From assembly GCF_003001675.1 (NCBI RefSeq), contig NZ_PVYW01000003.1, forward strand, positions 248,001 through 312,000: a DNA stretch of 64,000 nucleotides. Reading direction: 5' to 3'. Made by a program: the position numbers and the translations under genes. This DNA comes from Cohnella sp. SGD-V74 (lineage in GTDB: Bacteria > Bacillota > Bacilli > Paenibacillales > Paenibacillaceae). The notes under the pieces are model-generated. The model had not been told where the DNA came from. It did no database searches and saw nothing but the letters and a program-made list of their open reading frames with translations. This document shows, in pieces, positions 42,058 to 51,995 of the stretch (within the stretch, counting starts at the first letter, position 1; every line of letters begins with the position of its first letter).

Positions 42058-42888
42058 TTATTTGAAATGTCCCCGAGGCTTCTTCCCGCTCCAGCGCTCG
42101 TCGACCTTCTCGCTAGCGGCCTGATAACGGGTATCGACACTCAGCCGGTACTGGTTGGTCGTGTTCTCGAGCGAGCAGTGCATCAGGAACATGCCGAAGA
42201 TAAGCACGTCGCCGGCCCGGTATTCCGTCGTCGCCCACTGGCCCCCGAACCTCTCCGTCACGAGCAGGGGATCGTCGGTATAGTGACCGAAGCCGATGCC
42301 GTCGCGATCCGAATCCTTGGAGCCGTAAGACTGCTTCAGCTCTTCGAAGTTGTGGGAATCGAGACAGATCGCCAGCCCGCCCATAGCATAATCGATATCT
42401 CCCAGTGGCGACCAGACGGTGTACAAGTTATGCGTCCCTCTGCCCATATAGACGATGTCGTAATGCGCCCCTGTGAAATCCCCTTGGCCGACCGCCCGCA
42501 GCCACTTGTAGTGATACGTCAGCGATTGTTCCCCGAGCAGGTCGTCGAAAAAGCGCATAATGCGCTCCCCGTTGAGCACCTCAAGCAGTTCAGGCAAATC
42601 CTCGTTCGTTCCCCCCATGAAAATTGTCTTGCTGCCGTCCGCCACATAGCCTTCCTCCAGCAGCGTGTCCCGGTCGAGCTTGCCCATCCGGTCCATTTTC
42701 TCCAGAATGCGCCTTCTCGCCTTCATCACCTGTTCCCTGTCGTGGAAGTCCCGTAACAGCAAATAGCCGTCTTCCCGCAATCTGGCGCGCAGCGCCTCAA
42801 TATCCCCCAACAGCTCGTTCGAGCTTCTTAATGACGTTAAATGTTCGCCTCCCAGTTCCAGCTCGCGACTGCCGACTTTCACTCTCAT
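42058..42888 (-). CDS. Phytanoyl-CoA dioxygenase family protein
   Basis: Fe(II)/2-oxoglutarate oxygenase-like protein of 276 residues. LREDGYLLLRDFHDREQVMKARRRILE opens the domain. The metal triad is likely in AHYDIVYMG (H-x-D) and LMHCSLENTTNQYRLSVDTRYQ (distal His, and the Arg for 2-oxoglutarate). Divergent from an AraC regulator, a common pairing for catabolic or small-molecule hydroxylases. Confidence 0.88.
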   Translation of the reverse strand: MRVKVGSRELELGGEHLTSLRSSNELLGDIEALRARLREDGYLLLRDFHDREQVMKARRRILEKMDRMGKLDRDTLLEEGYVADGSKTIFMGGTNEDLPELLEVLNGERIMRFFDDLLGEQSLTYHYKWLRAVGQGDFTGAHYDIVYMGRGTHNLYTVWSPLGDIDYAMGGLAICLDSHNFEELKQSYGSKDSDRDGIGFGHYTDDPLLVTERFGGQWATTEYRAGDVLIFGMFLMHCSLENTTNQYRLSVDTRYQAASEKVDERWSGKKPRGHFK

Positions 42889-43055
42889 AGCTCCAGCACT
42901 CCTTCGAAGTTGATGCTTCTAATTGTAGAAGGCCGGTCGGCTCGGAACCATGTAACAGCGTGCTTATTTCATGTATAATCGTACGAAATATATAAAATAT
43001 ATGGCTGAATATTCGTATTAACATGTATGATAGAACAAAAAAAGGACGGAGACGC

Positions 43056-43877
43056 ATGAGCCACAAACCGTACATGGACATCCCCTATGCTTTGGCGGAT
43101 GCCGACGAGCTGCCGGAGTGCCGGTTTCGCTCAATCTGGAAAGTGCAAGCCAACGACGCCTATCAAGTGCGCCAGCCGAGCGGCTTTCCGGACTCGGGCA
43201 TGTTCGTCACGTTCGCTGGGCAGGGTCGCCTTCAGCTTCCCTCCGGCACGCGCGACCTCACCGCCGGAACCTTCTTCATCGTGGATAAAAACGTCCCTTG
43301 TTCCTACCGATGCATGAATGACGACTGGAAGTTTTACTTTATCGATTATCGGGATGCGGGAATGGCCCGCCATCTGGAGCTTCCGGCCGGCGAGACGGCG
43401 ACGACGGCGAAAATGCCGGAGATCGTGCGCCTGTGCGAGCGGCTGATCGACAGCCTGATCGTCCGGCCTGCCGGCTACCGTTACGGCGTTCACCTTCATC
43501 TGCAGGAGCTGCTGCTGCTCCTCGCCAGGGAACGATACGACAGCCGCGTCACTCGTTATCCGGAGCTGGACGAGGTGCTCCATCTGATGCATCGCAACAT
43601 CGGCATGACGCTGCGCGTCGAAGAGGCCGTTCAACGGACGGGACTGTCCCGGACGGCTTTCTTCCAACGTTTTCGCGAGATGACGGGAACGTCTCCGACC
43701 CGCTATATGCTGGAACTGAAGCTGGCCTCGGCCAAAGTCTCGCTCGAAACGACGAGCCTGTCGGTCAAGGAAATCGCGGACGCGCTCGGCTTCTACGACG
43801 AATTCCATTTCTCGCGGACATTTAAGCGGCATTACGGCGTCTCTCCTCGCGCTTACCGGCAAGACGGTCCGGACTGA
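43056..43877 (+). CDS. AraC family transcriptional regulator
   Basis: Regulator of 273 residues with an N-terminal cupin (FVTFAGQGRLQLPSGTRDLTAGTFFIVDKNVPCSYRC) and a C-terminal AraC DNA-binding pair (MTLRVEEAVQRTGLSRTAFFQRFREMTGTSPTRYML, LSVKEIADALGFYDEFHFSRTFKRHYGVSPRAYR). ATG 43056 follows GGACGGAG. Probably regulates the divergent PhyH gene. Confidence 0.92.
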   Translation: MSHKPYMDIPYALADADELPECRFRSIWKVQANDAYQVRQPSGFPDSGMFVTFAGQGRLQLPSGTRDLTAGTFFIVDKNVPCSYRCMNDDWKFYFIDYRDAGMARHLELPAGETATTAKMPEIVRLCERLIDSLIVRPAGYRYGVHLHLQELLLLLARERYDSRVTRYPELDEVLHLMHRNIGMTLRVEEAVQRTGLSRTAFFQRFREMTGTSPTRYMLELKLASAKVSLETTSLSVKEIADALGFYDEFHFSRTFKRHYGVSPRAYRQDGPD

Positions 43878-43903
43878 ACTTCACGTTTCTCCCCCCAAAA
43901 AAA

Positions 43904-43938
43904 TTGACATTGACAAAAATAATTATTTGTGTTATAAT
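43904..43938 (+). promoter_or_regulatory. Consensus sigma-A promoter of the MBL-fold gene
   Basis: TTGACA (43910-43915; a second TTGACA lies directly before it) and TATAAT (43933-43938), spaced 17 bp. The spacer holds the palindrome AAATAATTATTT, which could be an operator. Confidence 0.8.
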
Positions 43939-44057
43939 AAAATATTTTTGTATTTACAACACTATCTTCTTTTGTTATCTTACGATTATCCGTCGCATGC
44001 ACTTCTCTCTTCTCTGCGAACGTCCAAGGCGGAGCGATAACAAGGAGGAATCCACCG

Positions 44058-44819
44058 ATGCTGATCAAGCCAGGAATTGCCGCGCTCGAACTAACCGCCG
44101 TCATCATGGGCAGGCCGAACACGATTTACCCCGTCCTGCTATGGGACGAGGAGGAAGCCGTCCTCGTCGACACGGGCTATCCCGGACAGGCCGACCTGAT
44201 TGCCGCCGAACTCGGGACATACGCTCTTCCTTCGGGCGGCCTAACGCGAATCGTCCTTTCCCACCAAGACATCGATCATATCGGCTCGCTGCCCGTTCTC
44301 GCAGCTCGATCCGCCGGCGCGGTCTCGGTCATGTCCAGCGCCTTCGAGAAGCCCTATATCGAAGGCCAACTCCGCCTGCTTAGAATAACGCCAGAAGCGA
44401 TCGAGCAAGCCGTGAGGTCCCTCCCCCCGAACGTATCCGACGAGTGGAAGCAGGCGTTCCGGCATTCGCTGGAACATCCCCCAAGCTGCCCGGTGAGCGA
44501 TATCGTCAATGACGGCCAAGAGCTCTCTTGCTGCGGAGGCATAACCGTCATCGCCACACCGGGCCATACGCCGGGTCATATCAGCCTCTACCACCGGGCC
44601 AGCAAGACGCTGATTGCCGCGGACGCTTTAACGGTGAACGAGGCAGGCGAGCTGTGCGGCCCGGACCCGGCGACGACGCTCGATCCGGAGCAGGCAAGAC
44701 GCTCCCTAGCCAAACTGCTGGACTACGACATCGAAGCCGTCGTCTGTTATCACGGCGGACTGTACCGCGGCGACGTGCGGGGAAGATTGTCGGAACTCGC
44801 GCAGCCGGCCGGCATTTAG
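44058..44819 (+). CDS. Metallo-beta-lactamase-fold hydrolase
   Basis: Hydrolase of 253 residues. The metal motif is SHQDIDHIG (HxDxDH; the usual first His-x-His is replaced by H-Q-D-I-D-H, as in many family members), with further ligands in TPGHTPGHIS, ADAL and CYHGG. The substrate is unknown; homologues act on lactones, glutathione esters and similar. AAGGAGG precedes the ATG and a near-perfect promoter lies upstream. Confidence 0.9.
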   Translation: MLIKPGIAALELTAVIMGRPNTIYPVLLWDEEEAVLVDTGYPGQADLIAAELGTYALPSGGLTRIVLSHQDIDHIGSLPVLAARSAGAVSVMSSAFEKPYIEGQLRLLRITPEAIEQAVRSLPPNVSDEWKQAFRHSLEHPPSCPVSDIVNDGQELSCCGGITVIATPGHTPGHISLYHRASKTLIAADALTVNEAGELCGPDPATTLDPEQARRSLAKLLDYDIEAVVCYHGGLYRGDVRGRLSELAQPAGI

Positions 44820-44933
44820 AGCTTCGGCTGGAAGGAACATCGCCCGGCCAACAACCGGAAACCTTCGGCCGCTCCGGTATGTTACAATAAAGGCATCCTG
44901 AATTTATTCCTCATACGGGAGGCCCGCGCCGTC

Positions 44934-45887
44934 ATGTCGAGCGATCAATCCTATACGACCGAAGAAATCGCCAAACTGTTGAAAATATCGAAGCTGACCG
45001 TGTACGACCTGATCAAAAAAGGCAAGCTCCCTTCGTATCGGGTGGGCAAGCAGATGCGGGTCGACGCGGCGGATCTGGAAGCGTACAAGCGTCAGGCCAA
45101 GGGAATCGCCCAATCGCCCTCGCCCGCTGCATCCGAAGAGCCCCCGAGCGCTCGTCCAGAGCCAAGGCAGGCATCCGGCATTCGTCCTCTCGTCATTACG
45201 GGACAGGATATGAGCCTCGACATTTTATCCAAGCATTTGGAGAACCGCGCAACCGGGTTCCGGCCGCTCCGCTCGTTCGCCGGTTCGCTGGACAGCTTGA
45301 TCTCGATGTATCGGGGAGAATCCGACCTGGTCAGCACGCATCTGCTGGACGGGGACACCGGGGAGTACAATCTGCCCTACATCAAGAAAATTTTAGTCGG
45401 CTCTTCTTACGTCGTCGTGAACCTGCTCTCCCGTCAAGCCGGATTTTACGTGCGCCAAGGCAATCCCCTCGGCCTCCAAGACTGGCCGGACCTTGCCAAA
45501 CCCGGCGTGCGCCTCGTTAACCGCGAGGTCGGCTCCGGCGCCAGAGTGCTGCTGGACGAGCAGCTCAGGCTGAATCGCATCGCTCCCTCTTCGTTGCTGG
45601 GATACGATGCGCTCGAGTCCAATCATCTGGCCGTCGCGGGCAAAGTCGGATTGGGCGAGGCGGACGTCGGCATCGGGATCGAGAAGGCGGCCGCGATCGT
45701 CGGCAACGTCACCTTCGTCCCGCTGATCCGCGAGCGCTACGATCTCGTCATGAGAAAATCGCCCGACAATGCCCGATGGATCGAGGCGGTCATGGACATT
45801 TTGAAATCCGATGCTTATTTGAGCGAGCTGCGGGCGATCCAGGGCTACGACCTGTCGCAGACCGGCCGCATTCTGCTGGAGACCTGA
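44934..45887 (+). CDS. HTH (excisionase type) plus periplasmic-binding-domain regulator
   Basis: Protein of 317 residues. Residues 1-55 form an excisionase/MerR-like helix-turn-helix (YTTEEIAKLLKISKLTVYDLIKKGKLPSYRVGKQMRVDAADLEAYK). After a proline-rich linker, residues about 85-310 form a type-2 binding fold like that of molybdate/tungstate or LysR effector domains (VREVGSGARVLLDEQL-type segment RLVNREVGSGARVLLDEQ, EADVGIGIEKAAAI). There is no signal peptide, so it is a cytoplasmic one-component sensor. Its ligand is unknown; molybdate or an oxyanion is a reasonable guess. ATG after GGGAGG. Confidence 0.88.
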   Translation: MSSDQSYTTEEIAKLLKISKLTVYDLIKKGKLPSYRVGKQMRVDAADLEAYKRQAKGIAQSPSPAASEEPPSARPEPRQASGIRPLVITGQDMSLDILSKHLENRATGFRPLRSFAGSLDSLISMYRGESDLVSTHLLDGDTGEYNLPYIKKILVGSSYVVVNLLSRQAGFYVRQGNPLGLQDWPDLAKPGVRLVNREVGSGARVLLDEQLRLNRIAPSSLLGYDALESNHLAVAGKVGLGEADVGIGIEKAAAIVGNVTFVPLIRERYDLVMRKSPDNARWIEAVMDILKSDAYLSELRAIQGYDLSQTGRILLET

Positions 45888-45898
45888 TCCCGCAACGA

Positions 45899-45946
45899 GA
45901 AGAAGCACAAGGCGACCCGATCCCGGGCTGCGCCTTGTGCTTCTTT
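45899..45946. terminator. Bidirectional terminator
   Basis: GAAGAAGCACAAGGCG pairs with CGCCTTGTGCTTCTT, between the convergent HTH-binding-domain gene and the chemotaxis receptor. Confidence 0.88.
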
Positions 45947-45973
45947 GTTGAGCTGCGGACATGTCGCCCGCTT

Positions 45974-47665
45974 CTAGATCGTAAACTGCCGAACCAGCTT
46001 CTGCAAATCTTTGGAAATATCCGACAGCGTCTGAGAGGAGCGGGTCATCTCCTCGCTGGACGCCTGCTGCTCTTCCGTCGTCGCCGCCACTTGCTGAGAC
46101 ATGCCGGCCGTCTGTCTGGCAATATGCCCCATGTTGGAGATCGAAGCCGCGACCTCCTCCGAGCTGGCCGCGAGCTGCTCCGCCGCCGCCGCGGCTTCCT
46201 GGATCCGGGTGGACACTTCGCCCGTGGAGGAGACGATCTCCTGGAACGCCTGCTCGGCGTGGTCCACGGCGAGTACGCCCTCCTGTACCTCCTGCAAGCT
46301 CAGCCGCATCGCTTCCGCGGCGTCGAGCGTATCCTTCTGGATCGTCGCGATCAGCTCGATGATGCCTTTGGACGACTCATCGCTCTGCGAAGCGAGCTTG
46401 CGCACCTCCCCGGCTACGACGGCAAAGCCTTTGCCGTGCTCTCCCGCTCTGGCCGCTTCGATCGCGGCGTTCAGCGCCAGCAGATTGGTGCGGTAGGCGA
46501 TCTCGCCGATCAGGCCGGAAATTTCGCTGATCTGGGCCGATTGCTCCTCCAGCTTGACGATCGTGCGGCCGGCTTGCTCGACGGTCTCGGACAAGCGCTG
46601 CATATGATCCGACACCTCGACCATTTTCGCCGAGCCGCTGCTTGCCTGCTGGGCAGCCTGCTGCGACAGCTCCGACACTTCTCCCGTCGTCTCGGCGATC
46701 CGCTGGACGCCTTCCGCCATCTCGTCGATGACGCGTCCGCATTCCGCGGCGGTGCTCGCTTGCTCTTCCGAGCCGGCAGCCACCTGGTTGATCGACTCCG
46801 ACACGTGCCGGGCCGCTTCAGAGTTTTGCTCGGAGCTCGCATACAGCTGGGCGGACGCCGTTGCCACCGACGTAGAGGCGTCCTGCATCTGCTGGACGGA
46901 TTGCCGCAGCGCAAGCACCGTCTTATTGACGGACTCCATCATGACGCCGAATTCATCCTTGCGATCGATGCGAAGCAGATCGACGCGCAGATCGCCCGCC
47001 GAAATTCGGTTCATGACCGCCGTCGTCGCTTTAAGCGGCCTCGTCAGATTCATGATCAGCCACCAGGCCAACGCGCCTACGACGACGAGGATTCCGATTC
47101 CCAGGAAAAACAGCACGCCCGATGTCGCCTCGTACACCGCCTTGCTCTCGTTTTTGCTGTTGTTGGCTCCCTCGTGGTTGTACACGATCAGTCCTTCGAC
47201 TACGGTCTTCAGATGACCGAACGATTGCGACACGTCTGCCATCGCGGCGGCCGCTTCTTCCTTCGTAGCGTTGGGATCGGCCGTCTTGGCCAGATCTTGC
47301 TGGAATTGGTTCCACGCTTGAACGAGAGATTCGTATTGGGCGACGTCCTCTTCCCCCGCCAACGTTTTCTCGTATTGTTTGATGTCTTCGTCGATCGCGC
47401 TCACGAGCGCCGTTCTCGCATCCGCGAGCTGCTTCGACTGATCCGCGTCTTGGACGCTTAATGATTGATAATAATTGCCAAGGAACTGCTCGATCTTCAA
47501 ATTCGCCTGCAAAATGGTCTCTGTGCCTCGGAGCCAATGGTCGGTGACCTCGTCCGTAAAATCGCTGACCTGTTTGATCTGCGACAGACCCGTCCACCCC
47601 AATGCAAAAACGAAGATCAATACGATTGCAAACGAACTTAGCAGCTTTGCCCTTACGGATCTCAT
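45974..47665 (-). CDS. Methyl-accepting chemotaxis protein
   Basis: Receptor of 563 residues. N-terminal membrane helix, a four-helix-bundle extracytoplasmic domain of about 150 residues, second helix ([22 protein letters not shown]), HAMP ([21 protein letters not shown]) and a long coiled-coil with the CheW/CheA contact hairpin [41 protein letters not shown] 47665 follows GGGGGAAG. No other chemotaxis gene is nearby. Confidence 0.95.
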   Translation of the reverse strand: MRSVRAKLLSSFAIVLIFVFALGWTGLSQIKQVSDFTDEVTDHWLRGTETILQANLKIEQFLGNYYQSLSVQDADQSKQLADARTALVSAIDEDIKQYEKTLAGEEDVAQYESLVQAWNQFQQDLAKTADPNATKEEAAAAMADVSQSFGHLKTVVEGLIVYNHEGANNSKNESKAVYEATSGVLFFLGIGILVVVGALAWWLIMNLTRPLKATTAVMNRISAGDLRVDLLRIDRKDEFGVMMESVNKTVLALRQSVQQMQDASTSVATASAQLYASSEQNSEAARHVSESINQVAAGSEEQASTAAECGRVIDEMAEGVQRIAETTGEVSELSQQAAQQASSGSAKMVEVSDHMQRLSETVEQAGRTIVKLEEQSAQISEISGLIGEIAYRTNLLALNAAIEAARAGEHGKGFAVVAGEVRKLASQSDESSKGIIELIATIQKDTLDAAEAMRLSLQEVQEGVLAVDHAEQAFQEIVSSTGEVSTRIQEAAAAAEQLAASSEEVAASISNMGHIARQTAGMSQQVAATTEEQQASSEEMTRSSQTLSDISKDLQKLVRQFTI

Positions 47666-47866
47666 TAGCTTCCCCCTGTTCTTAGATGACAACGGCAAAT
47701 TAGGCTCTGCCTATTGCTATCATAGAAGGGGAAATGTTAAAAAACTATTAAAAATTATACTTGAATTGTAAAAATGAGGATATCAAGCGACAATTATATT
47801 TTTCCAGTCGTTAACCGCTTTCCTTAGGCGTCTTAACCCTCTTACAGCCCCTTCGTTTGGGTCCAT

Positions 47867-48694
47867 TTATGATTTGACGTTTACGACGTACGGAGCGGTA
47901 ATGACTTGGCCTTCGTGTTTGAATTGAGCCCATATTTTGTAGAGGCCGGCATGCGGAAAAGAAGTCGAGAACTCGGCCACCGGTCCCGTCGCTTTCTCGT
48001 CGATCGGGTGCACGTGAAGATACTGCTCCGCATCCGCCGATAAGATTACGACGTGGCCGACGGCGCCCAGGTACGGTTCGAGGTCGTCAATTGCCTCCTT
48101 CGTCTTGTCGTCGCGTATCGTAAAAGAAAGCTTGACGTCCTTGCCCGGCTTGACCTCGTCAAGCGCAAGCTCGATTTCCTTGCCGTCTGTCGAGCGAACG
48201 AGCCGCTCGTCCTGCTTAAGCTCGACATGAGCCGCTTCCTCGCCTTCCACCGTCACCCATTCGCTCAGCGTCAAGTTTTTGCCGCCTTCGGGGATGAAGT
48301 CCGCGAACACCTTGTACTGTCCGCCCGATGGAAAAGCGGTCGTTACCGCAAACTCCCCGTCTCCCCGGTAATCGGGGTGAATATGGTCGAAGTAGGCCAA
48401 GTCGTGATCCACGACGATCAGATGAAGCAGCTTCTCGTGGTTGACTTCGTACTTGTCTACGGGAATTCCCTGCCGGTCCGTAATACGAATGGTCAGCTCT
48501 GTCTCTTCGTTGGCAGCCGCCCGGCCGGCGGCGAAGGCGAACGAAGCCTGCAGGCCGCTCTCCCCCGCCGCATTCGGCTCGTCATGCCCTCCATGCCCGG
48601 AAGCGTGCCGGCTTTCGCCGGACTTGCCGCAGGAGGCGAGCAGCGCCGCCGCGACAAGCGCGCTCGCAACCGTCAGCATGATGCGTCTATTCAT
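47867..48694 (-). CDS. Lipoprotein of the copper operon
   Basis: Protein of 275 residues with lipobox LLASC and a histidine-rich mature N-terminus (SRHASGHGGHDE). Two beta-rich halves follow, each with VVDHDLAYFDHIHPDYRG- or SADAEQYLHVHPID-type histidine motifs, recalling YtkA-like/auxiliary copper-binding domains. It follows copA by 44 nt and is probably co-expressed, so surface copper binding or delivery is likely. The start is uncertain: ATG 48694 lacks a good ribosome binding site and an in-frame TTG lies 12 nt upstream, closer to ACGGAG. Confidence 0.75.
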   Translation of the reverse strand: MNRRIMLTVASALVAAALLASCGKSGESRHASGHGGHDEPNAAGESGLQASFAFAAGRAAANEETELTIRITDRQGIPVDKYEVNHEKLLHLIVVDHDLAYFDHIHPDYRGDGEFAVTTAFPSGGQYKVFADFIPEGGKNLTLSEWVTVEGEEAAHVELKQDERLVRSTDGKEIELALDEVKPGKDVKLSFTIRDDKTKEAIDDLEPYLGAVGHVVILSADAEQYLHVHPIDEKATGPVAEFSTSFPHAGLYKIWAQFKHEGQVITAPYVVNVKS

Positions 48695-48738
48695 TCTCAA
48701 GCACAATCACTCCGTTTCCTAATTGCCGTTGGGATCGA

Positions 48739-51177
48739 TCAGGCGCGTTTGATTTTGACGCGCTGCAGGCGAAGCGCGTTCAGCACGACTGACACCGAGC
48801 TCAGCGCCATCGCCGCTCCCGCGACCCACGGCGCGAGCAGGCCGACCGCCGCGATCGGAATGCCCAGCGTATTGTAGCCGAGCGCCCAGAACAGATTTTG
48901 CCGGATATTGCTCATCGTCTTCCGGCTCATGTAGATGGCGTCGGGAATGCTGGACAGATCGCCGCGCATCAGCGTGACGTCGGCGGCTTCCATCGCCACG
49001 TCCGTCCCGGTCCCGATCGCCATCCCGATGTCCGCCGTCGCCAGCGCCGGGGCGTCGTTAATGCCGTCGCCGACCATCGCCACCTTTTTGCCGCTCGCTT
49101 GCAGCTTGCGCACTTCCTCCGCCTTCCCTTCCGGGAGCACTTCGGCCAGCACCTTGTCGATGCCTACCTGGGCGGCGATCGCCTTGGCCGTCCGCTCGTT
49201 GTCGCCCGTAATCATCACGACTTCGATGCCCATATCCTTCAGCTTGCGAACGGCTTCGGCGGACGTTGTCTTGATCGTGTCGGCTACCGCGACCATCCCC
49301 GCATAGCGGTTATCGATCGCCGCGAGCATCGCCGTTTTGCCGGATTCCTCCAGCAGCGACATCGTCTCGTACGCCGCGCTTGCGTCCACGTTGTACCGCT
49401 CCATCAATTTGCGCGTTCCGACGAGAACCCGTTTGCCCTGCGCTTCGGCTTGAATGCCATAGCCGGGAATCGCTTCGAACGATTCGGCCGCGGCGATGCG
49501 GATGTTCCTCTTTCCGATGCCGGCGACGATCGCTTCCGCGAGCGGGTGCTCGGACTGAAGCTCCGCGGCTCCGACGAGACGGAGAAATTCCGTTTCGTCG
49601 CCGACCGCGATCACGTCGGTCAGCTCCGGCTTGCCGTTCGTCACCGTGCCCGTCTTATCCAGAACGACGGTGTCGACTTTGTGCGTCTGCTCCAGATGCT
49701 CGCCGCCTTTGAACAGAATTCCCAGCTCCGCTGCACGGCCCGATCCGGCCATAATGGAAGTCGGCGTGGCAAGGCCAAGCGCGCAAGGACAAGCGATGAC
49801 CAGAATCGCGATCGCCTTCTCCAGCGCTTCGGCGAAATCGCCGGGCGCGGCGAAGAAGTACCAGATGAGGAAAGCCGCGATGGCTACGCCGACGACGATC
49901 GGCACGAAGATGCCCGAGATCGCGTCCGCCACCCGCTGAATCGGCGCCTTGGAGCCTTGAGCCTCTTCGACAACCTTGATAATCTGGGCCAGCGCCGTGT
50001 CTTTGCCGACCTTGGTCGCCTTTACGCGAAGCGCGCCGTTCTTGTTGATCGTCGCTCCGATTACGGCGTCGCCCGCTTTCTTGCCGACGGGCAGGCTCTC
50101 GCCGGTCAGCATCGATTCGTCAACGGACGATACGCCCTCCATTACTTCCCCGTCCACCGGAATTTTGTCTCCCGGACGGACGAGCACGATATCTCCCGCC
50201 AGCACCTCTTCGACCGGCACCGTCAGCTCCTGTCCGTCGCGTACGACGAGCGCCGTTTTGGCCTGCAGGCCCATCAGCGACTTGATCGCCTCCGAAGTGC
50301 GGCCTTTGGCGCGGGATTCCAGCAGCTTGCCCATAATGACCAGCGTAATCAGAATCGCGCTCGTCTCGTAGTACAGCGCCGGACCGTGATGCTGCATGCC
50401 GGCTGCGGCATACCAGTCGATCGTCAGGTACAGACTGTAGAAGAACGCGGCCGAGGTGCCGAGCGCCACGAGCACGTCCATATTCGCGCCGCCGCCCCGA
50501 AGCGCCTTGTACGCTCCGACGTAGAACTGTTTGCCGACGTAGAATTGCACCGGAGCGGCAAGAAGCAGTTGGAACCACGGCTCCATGAACAGCTCCGGCA
50601 AGTAGATCCAAGAGGTGAACGAGAAGTGGGCGACCATGCTCCACAGCAGCGGCAGCGACAGAGCGGCCGACAAGATCAGCTTGTTCTTCTGCTTACGGGT
50701 TTCCTTGGCGCGCCGATCCTCCGCGTTCGCGTCTTCCTGCCGGACGATCGCCCGGTAACCGAGCTGCTTGACCTTGCCCTGCATATCGCCGACCGAGACG
50801 CTTCCCGGATTGAACTCCACGCGGGCGGATTCGAGCGCGAAGTTGACGGTAACGCCCGTCACGCCGGGAAGCTTCGCCAGCCCCTTCTCGATCCGGTTGG
50901 CGCACGCCGCGCACGTCATGCCTTCCAGCTTGAACTGCGCGACCTCCTTGGCGGTATCGTATCCCAGCTTGCGGATCGTCTCCTCCATTCGTTCGATGCC
51001 GACTTTCGCCGGATCGTACGTGACGCTCGCCTGCTCGACCGCGAAGTTGACGTTGGCGGCCGAGACGCCCTCCAGCTTGCCGAGTCCTTTCTCGATCCGG
51101 TTGGCGCATGCCGCGCACGTCATGCCGGTAATTTGCAAAGACGTCATCTTCGTATCGCTTGTCGCCGTCGTTTCCAC
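48739..51177 (-). CDS. copA: Copper-exporting P1B-type ATPase
   Basis: Transporter of 812 residues. Two N-terminal heavy-metal domains, each with [15 protein letters not shown]; eight membrane helices with the CPC motif in [12 protein letters not shown]; phosphorylation loop [11 protein letters not shown] motif in SEHPLAEAI; hinge [10 protein letters not shown]. The pattern is that of Cu(I) exporters. The start is GTG after AAGGAG. It lies 30 nt after copZ. Confidence 0.97.
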   Translation of the reverse strand: METTATSDTKMTSLQITGMTCAACANRIEKGLGKLEGVSAANVNFAVEQASVTYDPAKVGIERMEETIRKLGYDTAKEVAQFKLEGMTCAACANRIEKGLAKLPGVTGVTVNFALESARVEFNPGSVSVGDMQGKVKQLGYRAIVRQEDANAEDRRAKETRKQKNKLILSAALSLPLLWSMVAHFSFTSWIYLPELFMEPWFQLLLAAPVQFYVGKQFYVGAYKALRGGGANMDVLVALGTSAAFFYSLYLTIDWYAAAGMQHHGPALYYETSAILITLVIMGKLLESRAKGRTSEAIKSLMGLQAKTALVVRDGQELTVPVEEVLAGDIVLVRPGDKIPVDGEVMEGVSSVDESMLTGESLPVGKKAGDAVIGATINKNGALRVKATKVGKDTALAQIIKVVEEAQGSKAPIQRVADAISGIFVPIVVGVAIAAFLIWYFFAAPGDFAEALEKAIAILVIACPCALGLATPTSIMAGSGRAAELGILFKGGEHLEQTHKVDTVVLDKTGTVTNGKPELTDVIAVGDETEFLRLVGAAELQSEHPLAEAIVAGIGKRNIRIAAAESFEAIPGYGIQAEAQGKRVLVGTRKLMERYNVDASAAYETMSLLEESGKTAMLAAIDNRYAGMVAVADTIKTTSAEAVRKLKDMGIEVVMITGDNERTAKAIAAQVGIDKVLAEVLPEGKAEEVRKLQASGKKVAMVGDGINDAPALATADIGMAIGTGTDVAMEAADVTLMRGDLSSIPDAIYMSRKTMSNIRQNLFWALGYNTLGIPIAAVGLLAPWVAGAAMALSSVSVVLNALRLQRVKIKRA

Positions 51178-51207
51178 TGTCGCTCACTCCTTAGTCGCGC
51201 AAGCCGA

Positions 51208-51411
51208 TTAAGACTTTACGTCGTATCCTTGATCCTCGATCGCCGCTTTGATTTTGTCGACGGTTGTGCTGGCTTCGTTATAAGTCACTTCGACCGACCC
51301 GCTTTTCAGATCGACGGTTCCTTCCGCTCCGATCTCCTTCAGCGCGCCTTCAACGGAGTTTACGCAATGCTGGCAGCTCATGCCTTCGACTTTCAAAATG
51401 GTTTTAGCCAT
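51208..51411 (-). CDS. copZ: Copper chaperone
   Basis: A 67-residue single heavy-metal domain with the copper motif C13-x2-C16 (EGMSCQHC). It delivers Cu(I) to CopA. Two CsoR-type boxes lie upstream. Confidence 0.96.
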   Translation of the reverse strand: MAKTILKVEGMSCQHCVNSVEGALKEIGAEGTVDLKSGSVEVTYNEASTTVDKIKAAIEDQGYDVKS

Positions 51412-51454
51412 GTTTCATCAACCTTTCGGATAAGATTTTGATTTCTGACGTTAG

Positions 51455-51473
51455 TATACCCCTCTACCCTATA
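51455..51473 (-). promoter_or_regulatory. CsoR-type operator upstream of copZ
   Basis: Minus strand TATAGGGTAGAGGGGTATA. It shares the TATAGGG...GTATA frame with the sites at 51496 and 51964, and lies 43 bp before copZ. Confidence 0.7.
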
Positions 51474-51495
51474 TTTAGTCAACAACTATTTTTAG

Positions 51496-51514
51496 AATAC
51501 CGGGGTACCCTATA
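51496..51514 (-). promoter_or_regulatory. Second CsoR-type site upstream of copZ
   Basis: Minus strand TATAGGGTACCCCGGTATT, a close relative of the 51455 site located 23 bp further upstream. Confidence 0.6.
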
Positions 51515-51548
51515 CCGAACGTAATGCGACTATTGCCTTCCAGGGAGT

Positions 51549-51576
51549 AAAAAAAGGGCAGCGCCGCCGCTGCCCG
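51549..51576 (-). terminator. csoR terminator
   Basis: Minus-strand hairpin GGGCAGCG/CGCTGCCC followed by seven T, just after the csoR stop codon. copZ-copA therefore has its own promoter. Confidence 0.85.
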
Positions 51577-51583
51577 TTCCGTG

Positions 51584-51934
51584 TCACTTCATCATTTTGT
51601 TCATCGTCGTCATCAATTCGTTGATGACGTCCATGTCGCCTTCCTGAATTCGTTCTACGACGCAGCTCTTCATATGATTCTCGAACAGCAGCTTCCCTAC
51701 TCCGTTTAGCGCCGATTGGATGGAGGCGATTTGGTTGAGCACGTCGTCGCAGTACGTATCCTTCTCGATCAGTCCCTTGAGTCCGCGCACTTGGCCTTCG
51801 ATCCGGTTGAGGCGGCTGACCAGGCTGTTTTTCACCTTGTCGGAGTGGTGGCTCTTGCGAACCGAGCTTCCGTCCGAGCAGCATTCCGCTCCGTCCTCCG
51901 TCCCGTGTTCCAGTTGTTCCGTCGACGTATCCAT
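51584..51934 (-). CDS. csoR: Copper-sensing repressor CsoR
   Basis: All-helical DUF156 repressor of 116 residues. Cu(I) ligands C62, H87 and C91 are present (DTYCDDVLNQIASI and ENHMKSCV), as is the RLNRIEGQVRGLKGLI helix. The start at 51934 follows GGAGG. It represses copZ-copA and probably itself through the three TATAGGG...GTATA boxes. Confidence 0.96.
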   Translation of the reverse strand: MDTSTEQLEHGTEDGAECCSDGSSVRKSHHSDKVKNSLVSRLNRIEGQVRGLKGLIEKDTYCDDVLNQIASIQSALNGVGKLLFENHMKSCVVERIQEGDMDVINELMTTMNKMMK

Positions 51935-51963
51935 GCGGATCGACCTCCTTCCTTTTCTCCTAA

Positions 51964-51982
51964 TATACTCCCATCCCCTATA
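51964..51982 (-). promoter_or_regulatory. CsoR-type operator upstream of csoR
   Basis: Minus strand TATAGGGGATGGGAGTATA, 29 bp before csoR and 13 bp after the serpin stop codon. Supports autoregulation. Confidence 0.65.
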
Positions 51983-51995
51983 AAAGTAAATCCCG

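Noticed and set aside
45776..47461. A 561-residue plus-strand frame
   Set aside because: Antisense to the chemotaxis receptor; its leucine/arginine repeats mirror the coiled coil of the receptor.
48898..51441. An 847-residue plus-strand frame
   Set aside because: It is antisense to copA/copZ, rich in Arg, Asp and Ala without domains, and explained by GC-rich codon third positions of copA.
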